Shown here piece after piece: positions 21,730 to 32,962 of a DNA stretch of 64,000 nucleotides. Each line of letters starts with the position of its first letter. Within the stretch, counting starts at the first letter, position 1. This DNA is from Microbotryum silenes-acaulis. Its lineage: Eukaryota; Basidiomycota; Microbotryomycetes; Microbotryales; Microbotryaceae. Below the pieces are notes generated by a model. That model saw only the letters and a list, made by a program, of their open reading frames with translations. It was not told the origin of the DNA and made no database searches. The stretch is from positions 682,001-746,000 of the forward strand of contig QPFY01000017.1 in assembly GCA_003665825.1 (NCBI GenBank), read 5' to 3'. Made by a program: the position numbers and the translations under genes.

Positions 21730-22378
21730 TCACTACCTATTGAAACTATAAAAGGTAGCACACAAAAAGTGTCGATCCGCGACACATGTGCCTCAAATCG
21801 CTGTTTTCGACTGTGTTTACTGTTTCGGTTCTGTGGTCGCTGTTGACTTTGTTTGTATTTGTGTAGTGATATAATGCAATGCAGAGTGATAAGAGCCGCT
21901 GAACATGCACGATTCTAACGGCGAAGAGCAAGCTTTAACGAAGGGTTGTTTGAGAGTAATGATCGTATTCGAATCGTACGAAGTTATATATGTCAAGTTG
22001 TACCTTTGAATGCGACGATTGCATCCGGGGACGATTGTATTGGGTCACTGAGTCTGCTCCACAAGAACGACGTGCGTGGCCTGGTCGCGAGTGTACGATG
22101 GCGGCTCGGGCCTGTTTGACCGCGATCCAGCAACCAATTGCGCGCAATTCGATCTTCATGCGGAAGAGATGGATGTTATTTGAAGCTTCCGTGTGTGTGC
22201 GTGTGTGGATGATGACAAGTCCTCTGAGCTGGGTCGCTCGGTTGTGGATGGCGGAAAGGGAGCTTCTCGACTCTCCTGGCTGAACATCGAACACATCGGT
22301 CCCCTTGTCTTGCCCCCTGCCTTGAATGCAATGCTTCCTCGACTTCCTCCTCTGCCCCTTCGACTTGCTTGATAGAGA
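21730..22378. other. convergent intergenic region, no gene seen
   Basis: Lies between the stops of the kinase gene and IES6. It contains a short (GT)n tract near 22192-22205 but no supported gene. Confidence 0.5.
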
Positions 22379-23064
22379 TCAACGCAAGATGACGCCTTGA
22401 CCGCGGTTCGCGAGGTAGGATTGAATGACCCCGGGTTGGAACGTCTTGATGACTTCGTACACCTCGGGATTGTGGTAGCGTAGAGTGGAGGCTGGGTCGA
22501 CGTATTTCGCCTTGATAATAAGGGTAGATACGAAAAGATTAGGAAAGAAAAAGGAGAATGTCTGATGCCGTGAGCATCACCTACCTCGAGGCCTGTAACG
22601 TCGCAGTACTTCTTCGCGGGGAGGACCGAAGGCGCGGCGTCGATCGACATGTCTACAACGAGAGGGATGCCGCATGAGCGCCTTGGTTTGAGGGAGAAGC
22701 GAACTCTGCACTCACAACTGTCGACATCCATCAACCCCGTCGTTGTTGTCGTCGCGGATGTGCCGCCGTTCGCAGCCGCAGCGGGCACGGCTCCTACCCA
22801 GGTCTCGGAGCGAGTCTTGATGACCTTGTCGACGCGTTCCTTTTCAAGCGCGATGACTTGTTTGAGGTTCTTGTTGCGACGTGAGGACGAACGTTGGGCC
22901 CATTGGGCGGACTTAAAGGGCTTGGGGAGGTGGGCGTATGAGTGCTCTTCGGCGTAGTTCTGTAGACGACGCGTTGGGCAGTGAGCGAGCCGAGAGTCTC
23001 GCGGCAGGGTTAGGTACAGGGCTCAAAAGCTTACAGTCAATGGGGTGCTGTAGCCACTTGCCAT
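22379..23064 (-). CDS. IES6: INO80 chromatin-remodelling complex subunit Ies6
   Basis: Minus-strand exons 23064-23035, 22959-22716, 22652-22585 and 22510-22379 encode 157 residues. The C-terminal YL1_C domain is clear: SVLPAKKYCDVTGLEAKYVD then TLRYHNPEVYEVIK, ending in QSYLANRGQGVILR. The N-terminal basic helix (KPFKSAQWAQRSSSRRNKNL) is also family-typical. Ies6 pairs with Arp5 in INO80 to drive nucleosome sliding in the nucleus. A short Ala/Thr-rich linker separates the two parts. The first exon is only ten codons. Confidence 0.93.
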
Positions 23065-23689
23065 GGTGGAAGAGGTGTGCAAAGTGACGGGATTGAGGAA
23101 AGAGCTGACTCTGGCGGAATCGGGTTCGCGTGAGAGCGAGGGCGTGGAGCGAACGACCCGTGCGGGTTGATCTGTAGGCTACCAGTAGAGTGACAAGGCC
23201 GAGTGCAGGAGTCCTGTTGATGGCGATGAGCGACTGGGCGTCCAAACGGATGATCAACGCGAAGGGGAGACTATAACGGGGAGAACCACCAATCGCGTGA
23301 CCGACGGCACGGGCCTCCTTCTCTCTCCTTCTCTCACTGCATCCAATCCCATTTTTCGCTACTTGCCAATTTTATTTGACTAGTACCGGTGTTTCCGATT
23401 CTCTCGTCTTAAGTTCAGACGCGCTGAAGTCTTGTCCAAACTGTCGGCCTTCATTTTTCAACCTTTCCGACGAGTGATCCGACCGGCAAGTTCGATTGCT
23501 CGACCTCGTCCGAATCATCCGTTTCGTCAGCGTGTGCGAGGCCAAGTTGGGCCCCGCATCATCCACCGCACCACCGACCCTTCAAGCTCTGACGCCTTCC
23601 TCAATCTCAGCGGCCACGTAGGAATCACCACTCCCAGCGCCTACACGACTTCATCACATAGATTGGCCGCTCCGGAACAGATAGAGAGG
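23065..23689. promoter_or_regulatory. divergent promoter region of IES6 and methyltransferase
   Basis: About 625 bp between two outward-facing starts, with a short CT-rich tract near 23313-23338. No gene was seen. The promoter role follows from position only. Confidence 0.4.
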
Positions 23690-24788
23690 ATGAACACCGC
23701 CACTCCGCCCCCACCTCTGAGCCAGCTTCACCGGATCCTCGCCGAGGATGTCGCTGACAAGCACCCGATCGACACCGCCGATCAAGGTGGGTTCTCATCG
23801 CACTGCGCTTGTTCTGAACGGTTTCTCTAAGATTAATACGCCGGTTTTGAACAGGATGGGATCGAGCTTGGGCCAAAGGATGTACCCCGTGGGACTCCAA
23901 AGATGTGCAACCCGCGCTCAAGGAACTGGTCGATTCCAACTGGCACAAGGTCCAGCTTGGTGACGTCGCAAAATGGGGCGAGGACTCGGTCACCACCCCT
24001 GGATCCAAGGCTCTCATCGCGGGTTGCGGAAGAGTCAGTGCGGCAACTTCAGCTACACTCAACACATACTGAGCTGACTTTGAGGTGGAGGCTTATAGGG
24101 GTACGACGCCACCTTCTTCGCTGCTCGGGGCCTCGACTCGCTGGGACTTGATCTGTCCCCCATCGCCGTCAAAGCCGCTCAAGATCTGTACAAAGCGACC
24201 GAGAACGCACCAAAGAACGTCGAATTGTGCGTTTCACTTCTAGTCTTTCTCAACAGATCATCAAGGATGGGGTTGATATAGTCCCTGAATGCTTCTCTCC
24301 CCCACAGCCGAGCGGCAGATTTCTTCACGGTCCCCCCACCCGTCGCGGGCTTCGATCTCGCGTACGACTACACCTTCTTCTGCGCCATCCCTCCTGAATT
24401 GAGACAATCGTGGGCCGACCGGTACGCCCAGATCATACGAAAAGGAGGAGTCCTGATCACTCTAATGTTCCCCATCGGTCAGTCGATGGGAACGTCTAAG
24501 CTGCCCGAGTTGGGTGGATCGCCGAGCTGATGGGTTGGTCGTTCGCTTGGCGCTTTGGAAAAGATGGGGACAGAAGCTGGGGACCCCCTTTCAGCGTATC
24601 CGAAGAGATGTACGACCAGTATTTGAGCAAACATTTCGAGTGAGCCGTCTATCCAAAAGAATTATGAGAATGCCCAGCTCATGCATGCGCTTTGGACCAT
24701 CCACAGGAAAGTTTACTCGGAGAATTCTGCCGCTTCGATGGAAGAGAGGAAGGGGAGAGAGAAGATGGCAGTCTGGAAACGACGATGA
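23690..24788 (+). CDS. thiol/thiopurine-type S-methyltransferase
   Basis: Exons 23690-23786, 23855-24033, 24099-24226, 24308-24477, 24564-24639 and 24707-24788 give 243 residues. Features of the TPMT/HOL family: an N-terminal GWDRAWAKGCTPWD, motif I ALIAGCGRGYDATFFAARGL, the acidic LGLDLS, then DLAYDYTFFCAIPPELRQSW and GPPFSVSEEMYDQYL. Such enzymes use S-adenosylmethionine to methylate small thiols or halide ions; the true substrate is unknown. All five introns are GT-AG with in-frame joins. The C-terminus REKMAVWKRR is family-like. Confidence 0.9.
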
Positions 24789-25366
24789 CGGCAAGGCAGG
24801 GGGTTCCATCTCGGGCTCGAACGCATTCTTTAATTCACACCGAAGACGTCTTAGGCGTCGGCTTGTATCCCAAGACGGTCACGGTGCACTGTATAAAATT
24901 CGCGGCAATGTGCATTTCATCATCGTGGCACTATTGTTCCCCCCGATATAGCTCCTCAAGTCTGCGTCGTCCTGCTGCCACTTCTTCGAGATTTCAGATC
25001 GTGATGGCCCAGATAGCAAAGGCACTGACACCTCGGTAAATTTGACTCACATAGTTGGCTCCTTTTTTCGGGCATTCAGCAATCGCCATCAATCTTGCAT
25101 TTTGTGCGTGCGGCTTCGGACCTTAAGGCAGGCGAGCCGTACGCCACACTTCGTGAGCGGGCGGCACGTGGCAGCGATGATCTGTGGATCTTTGCGGGAC
25201 TTACGATAAATGGTCTTTAATCTCCTTGCCCAAGATGCAATCACTAACAAACAGGCGGCGTCAGGCCCATAGCCAGTCCGTCAGTATTGTAACACGTGAC
25301 AGAGAAGCCGCTGAGCCCGCCCCGGATCAATGAAGCTTTGCAAGAGTTGACAATAGCCTTCCGATC
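24789..25366. other. intergenic, no gene seen
   Basis: Between the methyltransferase stop and the next minus-strand candidate. No supported feature. Confidence 0.45.
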
Positions 25367-25702
25367 CTAGCACATTGATTGCCCATGTGCGTCAGGCAGA
25401 GATGATTTCTCGGTGTACTCACTTGCATGTTTTACCCACAACAGGGCGCCGGGATTTCTTGCAGTGGGGCCAGTGGATGTGGATCTTAAGCTTGAGCATT
25501 TGGCCGTACTGGGAGCTGAGGCGGCTAGGTTCGCGAGTAAGTGCACAGGAACAAAACCTTTATGTTCCTCTTGATCTATAAAACAGCACTCGAATGCTTG
25601 AGTGGAATAGGGAATCTCTTCCTCCGAATCCGGACCTATGGAGAGCGCCAGAGCAAGGCCGACGAAGGCTATGAGAAGAATCAAGACGAGGAACTTGCGC
25701 AT
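25367..25702 (-). CDS. candidate small secreted protein
   Basis: A 111-codon frame starts with MRKFLVLILLIAFVGLALAL, a clear signal peptide or membrane anchor. The rest holds few cysteines (a CC pair, KC and a C-terminal C) and shows no known domain. The 3' part may include unspliced intron, because a gtgagt donor lies at about 25419. There is no homology support, so this may be a partial model. Confidence 0.35.
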   Translation of the reverse strand: MRKFLVLILLIAFVGLALALSIGPDSEEEIPYSTQAFECCFIDQEEHKGFVPVHLLANLAASAPSTAKCSSLRSTSTGPTARNPGALLWVKHASEYTEKSSLPDAHGQSMC

Positions 25703-26828
25703 GATGACGTGGATTTTGGCGTGGAGGGTCGTATTTAAGCAAGTGATGGGAAGGAAGCAGAGAGCAATGATCAGGATGCGAATCGTAGGTTCCTAGCTCG
25801 GAGATGCGGCTTCGCCCTGCTTCGGTCAACTCGGTATTGGGCGAATGGGCCGCCTGACGAACGGTACGTGCTGGCGCAGCTCCTGAATCGGTCCCGAGCT
25901 GTCGCCCGCGCGACCGCATGCTCCGGTCATGGTTTTTATAGTCACTAGTGGGAACGCATAGCAGGATAATCGAACAGTATACAGCATACGAACGGATCTC
26001 AGCAGAGGATACATGTATTAACGCACCGCGGGGCGGCGACGAGTTCCAGTGAACCTCCAGTGCCCTCTATAAAGTCACACTCACACAACTATGGCCCGGG
26101 GATAGGCACTACCTCCTACTTAGCCGCAAGCGAATAACCACCGCAAGACAAGGCTAGAGAATCTAACGACAAGTTAAATCCACATTTCATTCAATTTCGA
26201 CTGCATTTCATTTTGAATTTTCTTCTGCTATCCTCATTCAGACATATGAACAGGCGGAATCACGCCGGCCTCCAGGACCGGCTCGCCCCCTGTGACTCCA
26301 TCTTTCCAATGACTGCACACACCCGTGTCCGCCTAATCATCAGACGCTGGAGCATTACTACCTAAATCCTGGGTGTGATCAACTGGTGGTGGATGAAGAC
26401 CACCTGCGGCTTCGCCGTTAGTAGGTTTGGCGTGTTGAATGCGACTCGCATTCAGTGGCCGGGCCGGTGAGGGTGAGAAAGGGGAAGGAGTCAGGTCTCT
26501 GGTCTTCCTTTGCAACGTATTCAACTTACATTAATTAAGTGTTTCCCAAGTTCCATGCCGTTGCCCCGTGTTCAGAAAAAGAAGGATCGCAACTTGGACA
26601 TGCCCCGAGTCGCAACTTTGCCTCGGATTCGGACATCACGAGCAAGTCCCCCAATTTTCGTTGAACAAACCTTCAGCTCTAGAGAGCTTCAGGGATTTAG
26701 CAGAGGTAAAAAAGCCAAATACGAAGTATCGCAATAAATTATTCTCCGTTCATCGCCCTGAGAACAAGGTAAAAAAATGAGTTTGGAATTGGAGCAGGCC
26801 ACTCTGTGTGGAAGCGGCGCAAGCGCGT
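25703..26828. other. intergenic, no gene seen
   Basis: AT-richer than the surroundings near 26160-26240. No exon chain was recognised on either strand. Confidence 0.45.
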
Positions 26829-27000
26829 TCGGTTTCGGTTCAGTCTCGAGTATGCACCGCCTGCTCGTCGGCCCCTGTTCGGCATAACGGCTCGGTGTTT
26901 CGGCTACCTATTATTCGGTTCCGGTTCAGTCTCGAGTATGCACCGCCTGCTTGTCGGCCCCTGTTCGGCATAACGGCTCGGTGTTTCGGCTACCTATTAT
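26829..27000. repeat. 86-bp tandem duplication
   Basis: Units 26829-26914 and 26915-27000 differ at only two positions. They read through a frame on the plus strand but show no protein family. Nothing else was recognised between here and the PRE5 stop at 27425. Confidence 0.9.
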
Positions 27001-27424
27001 TCTCCGAGCGCTAGTCCGGGCCTTGCGTGCACAGCACACCAGGGGTGGATACCCCGAATGTGAGACTCGGGATGCTCGGCAAGATCGTAGCTGAGATACT
27101 ATCGATGCCGAACTGGTGCGAGATTTTGGGATCTTGGCTCGCCCTGACTTCCGTCAATTTACGGCCTTCAAGGCTAACTCGTTCGGCCCCAAGTCGTTTC
27201 GCCGCGTACGAGACGACACTACACCTGTCCTGTCAGACGTCAGTTGAACCTGCCGAGCCGCTGTGCTTGTTAGTGGCTCACGGAATCAGGGCGGTCCGAG
27301 GTCACGCAGCGGTAGTTTGAGGCCGAAGCCGAGCCACTCAACGTCCAAGGCCCCCATAGCACACTTCAGTTCACCCATCACATTGCATGGTCCCGATCTA
27401 ATACATCATATCATCCCCTTTTAA

Positions 27425-28916
27425 TCAATCCGTCTCCATCGCTTCGCCACCTGCCGCGGCTTCAGTTCGGGTTGCCGTCGTCGGTCCTTCACTCGAAGCT
27501 GGCCCGGTAGCAGTTGTCGCAGTCGCCGTTGCAGACGATGAAGGCAGGGTGTCCGCATCGAGCGACTCCTTAGGGTCCATGCTCTCCAAGTAGGGTTTGA
27601 GGTCGTCTCCCTCGATAATGCGGAACTCTTGGAACCCTTTCGGCACCGAAGTGGTCTCCGATTCCGAACCGATGGGAGCGACGGGAGCGACGTGGGACTC
27701 TGTTGTTATGGACGAGGAAGAAGACACGCCAACGATACCGATCGAAGTGTTGAGTGGGGTGAGCTCCTTGTCCTGTTGGAGCGTGTCGCGCAATGCATGG
27801 AGGCCGTGCTTGATCAAGCTCGGGAGGTCGCCTGCTCGAGAGGACGCGAACCAGACCGTCATGTTACTTGGTAAGCACTGGTAGCTGGGAGACGGTTGGA
27901 AAGGACATAAACTGACAATCCGGGAACTCGTCGTAATGAGCTTCGAGGTAGGTTTTTGCGGATTGACTGCGGGCACCGATTGACATGGCAAAATACTCGA
28001 AGCAGTTGCCCGTGGGCGAGAACTCGTACAGATGGGGGCCCGTAGACTACGAAGAGAATACACGGAATGTCATGCTTAGTCAACCACACTCTATGGTCTT
28101 GTCGCGGGGTCAACTCACGTCGTAGCCTGCCACGAGGAAGCCGACACCGTAGGGCCGCTTGCCGTAGTGCTGCGTGTTGACTTGTGCCTCTGTGCAAATC
28201 AAAGGCTCTAGAATTTTAGTTTTCATCCTTTCTACAGTAGTATTCGACAGTGATAGCATACTAGACTTACTGTCGGCGATCGCATTGACGATTCGGTTGA
28301 CAGGCATCGGTCGGTTGTAGAGCATCCTCGACGACATGGCTTGCGTCCTCATAAAGTTCCTTGGGGAATCAACAGTGGGCGTCAGATTGTGTTTAGTTGT
28401 AGTAAGCAGGTTGGGTACTCACGACAATACCCTCGCATCCGAGGTGAGGCCGGCGATGGCGACACCGATGTGGTCGTCGATGCGGATCAGCTTCTTCTGA
28501 TACGAGGCGAGCTCACCCGTGGAGCGCTGGAGTGGGTATAGAATAAACACACAATGTCAGCTGTATGTCGAGGGAGTGATAGGGCGATCGAGCTTGATCT
28601 GAGGGGGCGCTGACGCGTCAATCTCGCCCGGGTGCTTACTTTGAGCGCCAACAGGATGACGTGCGTCTTGGATCTGAGTCCTACGGAGGCCGATCCTTGC
28701 TTGACAGCTTCGAGTGCGTATTCGACCTGGTTAGTAGGAGGTTGTGGCACGGGTTGTACAGGGGAAGCAGTAGGTCGTCGTCAGCTCCACCTTGTGCTGA
28801 GGCGATCGTCATCAACTGAGCTGGCCCGTCCGGCCGGTATTGTTCCAACTGACCTGGTGCAGTCGTCCTGCTGGACTGAGTGTGGTGTTGTCCGAGTCGT
28901 ACGAGTTGCGATGCAT
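27425..28916 (-). CDS. PRE5: 20S proteasome alpha6 subunit
   Basis: Minus exons 28916-28854, 28726-28640, 28526-28423, 28359-28271, 28189-28119, 28046-27917 and 27831-27425 encode 316 residues. The alpha-ring signature reads NTTLSPAGRLHQVEYALEAV. The body matches Pre5/PSMA1: [71 protein letters not shown] and NTSIGIVG. It forms part of the outer ring of the 20S core in cytosol and nucleus. The C-terminal tail after the fold is Ser/Thr/Ala/Glu-rich and ends EAMETD, longer than in most homologues. The acceptor at 27832 was selected because it alone restores CDLPSLIKHGL. Confidence 0.95.
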
Positions 28917-29636
28917 CTGTCGAGCACGGTCGATCGAATGATTGGTCGGTTGTACCCGGCGATGCGAAGAACGAAGGGGCCGACGAGGTGGGGTTCGAGT
29001 TGGGGAACGCACAAGGGACCGTGGTGAAAGTTTAATCAGCGTATGCACTGGTTAGCGTTGGACTTGCACGTGGTCAGACGATTTCGAGGCTCACCTTTGG
29101 GGAGTCTGCTGTCCGTTGGTGTCAGGTGGGGGAGCAAGGTGGAAGCGTCGTACGTCGTCACCCACCAGCAGCGCGTGCCAGGCGCGCCAATGCGCGAAAT
29201 TGAGCATTAGTCTCCATCTCATCGCACATCTATCTGATTTAATTTTCCCTGGAAGGGTGTACCTGAAAACTCAATTTTCGATCCCCTAACGTCGATACCT
29301 CGAGTCGGATGTGGAAGATGACATATGTGCTTGAGCCTGCTGCACCTGTGGGAAGTAAGGATTAAATTATGTAGTGTACGATGAGAGAGGGGATTTTGCA
29401 AGTTCTGGAACTACGCGCTGCCCGGCGATACGGCTGCACTGCTGCAGCCTTCGTCAATCGTCAGCGCGTCAGCGCTCAGAGCCTGCTGTGGAGTTCTCGA
29501 ATCCAAAGCCCGACGGGCGCACGGACCGTCCGCGTGTGGATAAGCTTCGCAGCCGGGCGCGAGCGCGTGTGAGCTCGATCGCGCCTCTGGCCCTTCCGGA
29601 CTCGCGCAACCTCCGACCGGATTCACATCTTCCACA
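28917..29636. promoter_or_regulatory. divergent promoter region of PRE5 and NIP7
   Basis: No supported gene on either strand. It lies between two outward-facing housekeeping genes. Confidence 0.4.
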
Positions 29637-30689
29637 AGTAAGTCGAGTACTCAACAGCAAGGTGAATGTATAATACGAGGCTGATGACGTTGGGTCCGTT
29701 GTGTCTAGTGCGCCCTCTCACCGAATCCGAGACGAAAACGCTCTTTAGCAAGTTGGCCAACTACATCGGCTCCAACTTGGTCCACCTCGTTGACACACCC
29801 GATGATGTAGGTCGAGCGAGCATGCCTTGCTCCTGAGGGAGCTCTGATGACTGACACTACTTCCAACTTGTTGTATTGGTAATTCGACCTGAACTCGCCG
29901 CGTTCGTTCGTTCGCTCGAGTCTGGTCCGTACTCAGCCCCACGTCTTCCGTCTCCACCGATCGAGGGTCTACTACGTACGAGAGGAAATCATTCGTCAAG
30001 CTATCTCGGTCCCACGGGCGAATCTCATCTCGCTCGGCATTTGCCTCGGCAAGTTCTCCAAGACGGACAAGTTTAGGTTGCACGTTACGGCGTTGGATCT
30101 GCTCGGGCGATACGCCAAGAACAAGGTGCGGGGTCGAAGTTCATGTTTATTAGGTGTTAGATGCAGGGTGATCTCACGACGAGGTGTGCTTTCGCTCGTG
30201 CAGATCTGGATCAAGGCGAACGGAGAGATGCCTTTTTTGTATGGCAACCACGTCGTCAAGGCCCATCTCGGCAAAATCACCGAGGACACACCCGAACACC
30301 AAGGTGTCGTCGTCTACAGTATGACTGACATTCCTCTTGTGGGTTTTACCAAACAATACGATCAATTCGAAAGTGCGAGTCCGCTAATGATGCATTTGCT
30401 TTGACTATAGGGCTTTGGCGTGACTGCTCGAAGTACGATCGACACGAGGAAGCTTGACCCTACCGCCATCATCGTCTTTAACCAGGCGTGAGTCCTGCTC
30501 ATGTGGAGCAACTGCACTCTGAGACCCCATACTAACACTTTGTCCGTCCTTTCGGTCATGTGGGTCCTTCACAGTGATGTAGGAGAATACCTTCGCGAAG
30601 AAGTTAGTTAAGCGCACTTTTACTGCCGAAAAGAAATAAACTGTGCTGACCTCGTCTTTATGCTTCCCCTACAGGACACCTTGTTCTGA
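29637..30689 (+). CDS. NIP7: 60S ribosome biogenesis factor Nip7
   Basis: Seven coding segments: 29637 (the A of the start codon), 29709-29806, 29937-30125, 30204-30338, 30411-30487, 30575-30602 and 30675-30689. The product is exactly 180 residues, the usual Nip7 length. It begins [20 protein letters not shown] and contains [51 protein letters not shown] and a C-terminal [13 protein letters not shown]; the PUA domain is the C-terminal half. Nip7 binds pre-rRNA in early 60S particles. The ATG is assembled across a 71-nt intron (A|gtaagt...ctag|TG). The last exon is five codons. Confidence 0.93.
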
Positions 30690-31162
30690 AGAGTCGGATT
30701 TTCGGAAGGCTTTGTACTTCGTACTCACCACCATTGTAGTGTAATAGTTAACGCAAATTCTGAGGGCTCTGTGCTCTTCGCAAAACTAAAGCCGAGTGAG
30801 GCCATCGGGATCGGACCCACCTTAGATAGGGAGGAGACTCACTCAACTGGACGATACGATACGGCTCCCGAACTACGTGGCTAATCGGCAAACGGGCTAT
30901 GAAAACTCTACCTTTGACGTGCTCATTGATGAGATTCGAGCGCCAAGCGTGGAAGATTTGCTATTGGATAAGCTCGATGGGCAATCAAAGCTAGCGCACC
31001 GCTAAAAGTAGCCGCTAACTCTCTCCGCTGCTATTGCTCCGCTTCGGAAAGCCAGAGGCGGCGGCGGGCTGCGCGTTCTCGATTGACGTCCGCTTCCTCC
31101 TTTCACACTACTACTCTCGGACGGGGACGTACTTTCGATTCTTTGATTCCGGATAAAAACCC
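30690..31162. other. intergenic, no gene seen
   Basis: 3' region of NIP7 and upstream region of the Rheb gene. No supported feature. Confidence 0.45.
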
Positions 31163-32385
31163 ATGACGACCCCCTCAGGCAAGATCATCCCGCCACGGCA
31201 ACGCAAGATCGCCTTGTTGGGATCGAGATCGGTTGGTGAGTGTGTTCCGTCGAGGCTGGTCGGGTCGGAACTAATGATGATGATGAGGTCACGAGATGAG
31301 GGGGGTGACGACCACGACCACGGCGCGAGTGCCGCGCCGCGCACGAGGCGGCGGTAATCGGCGGCGACGGTCTTGATGCCGAGATCAACGATGCGTATCG
31401 AGTGGAAGTGGGGCGATCCGAGGGCGTACCAGCCAGGACGATAAGATCTTTGCCAACCACAGAACGGGGGAGGGGGCGCGAACGACGCCGTGGTCACCGC
31501 TGGGCTCGAAACTCACGATCGCGGGCTGGGCCGTTGCGTTGGGCATGATACACACTAGACCACAGCTTTTAATCGAACATCAGCATCGTGGTCCCTACGC
31601 CATGTGCTTGCCACGCAAAGAGCTAACCCCACTCGCGTCTCATCCGACCCTTCGCCAGGCAAATCGTCGTTGACGGTCCAATTCGTTGATTCGCACTTTG
31701 TCGATTCCTATTATCCGACAATCGAGAACACGTTCCAGAAGGTCGTCAAATACAAGGGGCAAGACTTCAACCTCGACATCATCGACACCGCAGGGCAGGT
31801 AAGGCATCACCGGCTCGATCCGAGCGATTGTGAGGCCAGGCCATCGGGATCGACAAGGGCGATCTCTAGGCGGTCAATGAGAAGTATGTACACGACTAGC
31901 AGCTAACCTCAAAGCCCAACTCTTACACAGGACGAGTTCTCAATCCTGTCTTCGAAACACGCCGTCGGGCTTCATGGCTGGGTGCTCGTCTACTCCGTCT
32001 CGTCGCGCTCGAGCTTTGAAATGATCCAGATCGTCCGGGAAAAGGTCCTCAACTACACGGGCCGGGAGAACGTGCCCATGGTCTTGGTCGGGAATAAGAG
32101 TGATTTGGCAGTGCAGAGGTCAGTCTCGGGCCTGCGTCTGGGCTTAGTGCTGCAGAGGTTGGAAGCTCAAATTTTTGTCTCCTTGTGCTCGCGATCTTCA
32201 GACAAGTTCCACGAGAAGAAGGTGCCGCTCTGGCCGCGTCATGGGGGATGTGCGGCTTCACCGAGGCCTCGGCGCGCCACAACGAGAACGTCAGCAAGAT
32301 CTTTGAACTCGTTGTCGCTCAGATCGAGAAGGACATGAACCCCGAGCCAGAGGAGCCCGCCAAGAGTGGGTGTCGGGTCATGTGA
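31163..32385 (+). CDS. RHB1: Rheb-type small GTPase
   Basis: Exons 31163-31235, 31659-31798, 31931-32118 and 32202-32385 give 194 residues. The P-loop reads LLGSRSVGKSSL, with the Rheb-typical Arg in place of the Ras glycine. Switch I is YYPTIENTF, then IIDTAGQDEFS, VGNKSDL and EASAR for base binding. The C-terminus is CRVM, a CaaX box with Met, which predicts farnesylation. Rheb activates TORC1 on endomembranes and in fungi also affects basic amino-acid uptake. The first intron is 423 nt, far longer than any other in the window, and contains no recognised gene. Confidence 0.95.
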
Positions 32386-32962
32386 GGGTCGGTCTTTCCG
32401 CAATACATCACCGTGACGGCGTGGCGTTCACTTCTTTAGTTATGACGAGCGACTCTCCTGTTCCGACCTTGAGGGGCAGATTATCTCATTCACTTTCTCA
32501 ACATAGCGGTCCCGCCTAGTTGCTGTCTTCCTTGATGCTAGCGCTAGCCCCGATGGACCAGTTGTCGCATTGTTTCCGCTCTCTTTCGCTCATTTTCTCT
32601 TTGGGGTTCTGCTCGGTGTCGTTTTTCTCTGTGCTGGTTACTTCTTTTCCCTGTGTACGATGCTGCCCCTTGCGACTTATGTCATTAGACGACCTTGTCG
32701 ATCGAAAATACGCACCGCTTGGGATTCGACCTGCGAGCAAGGTTTTCGCACGAGCAGACTCTCCATGGGCTCGGCTACACTCCTCCGGATAGGTGCGGTG
32801 TCGAGAGAATTTGGGATAATGCGAGGTCAATCGTATGATTTGCATTAAAAACGTCTATGAACGAATCCGATTCCCAAGGCAGAAGCTCATTAAGAAAGAA
32901 ATTGGCAGGCAAGCAGTGCCTCGTAACAAGTCGTCAAAACCTCGAAAAACACTCCTTCCAAG
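32386..32962. other. convergent intergenic region
   Basis: Between the stops of RHB1 and the next minus-strand gene. No gene seen. Confidence 0.45.
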
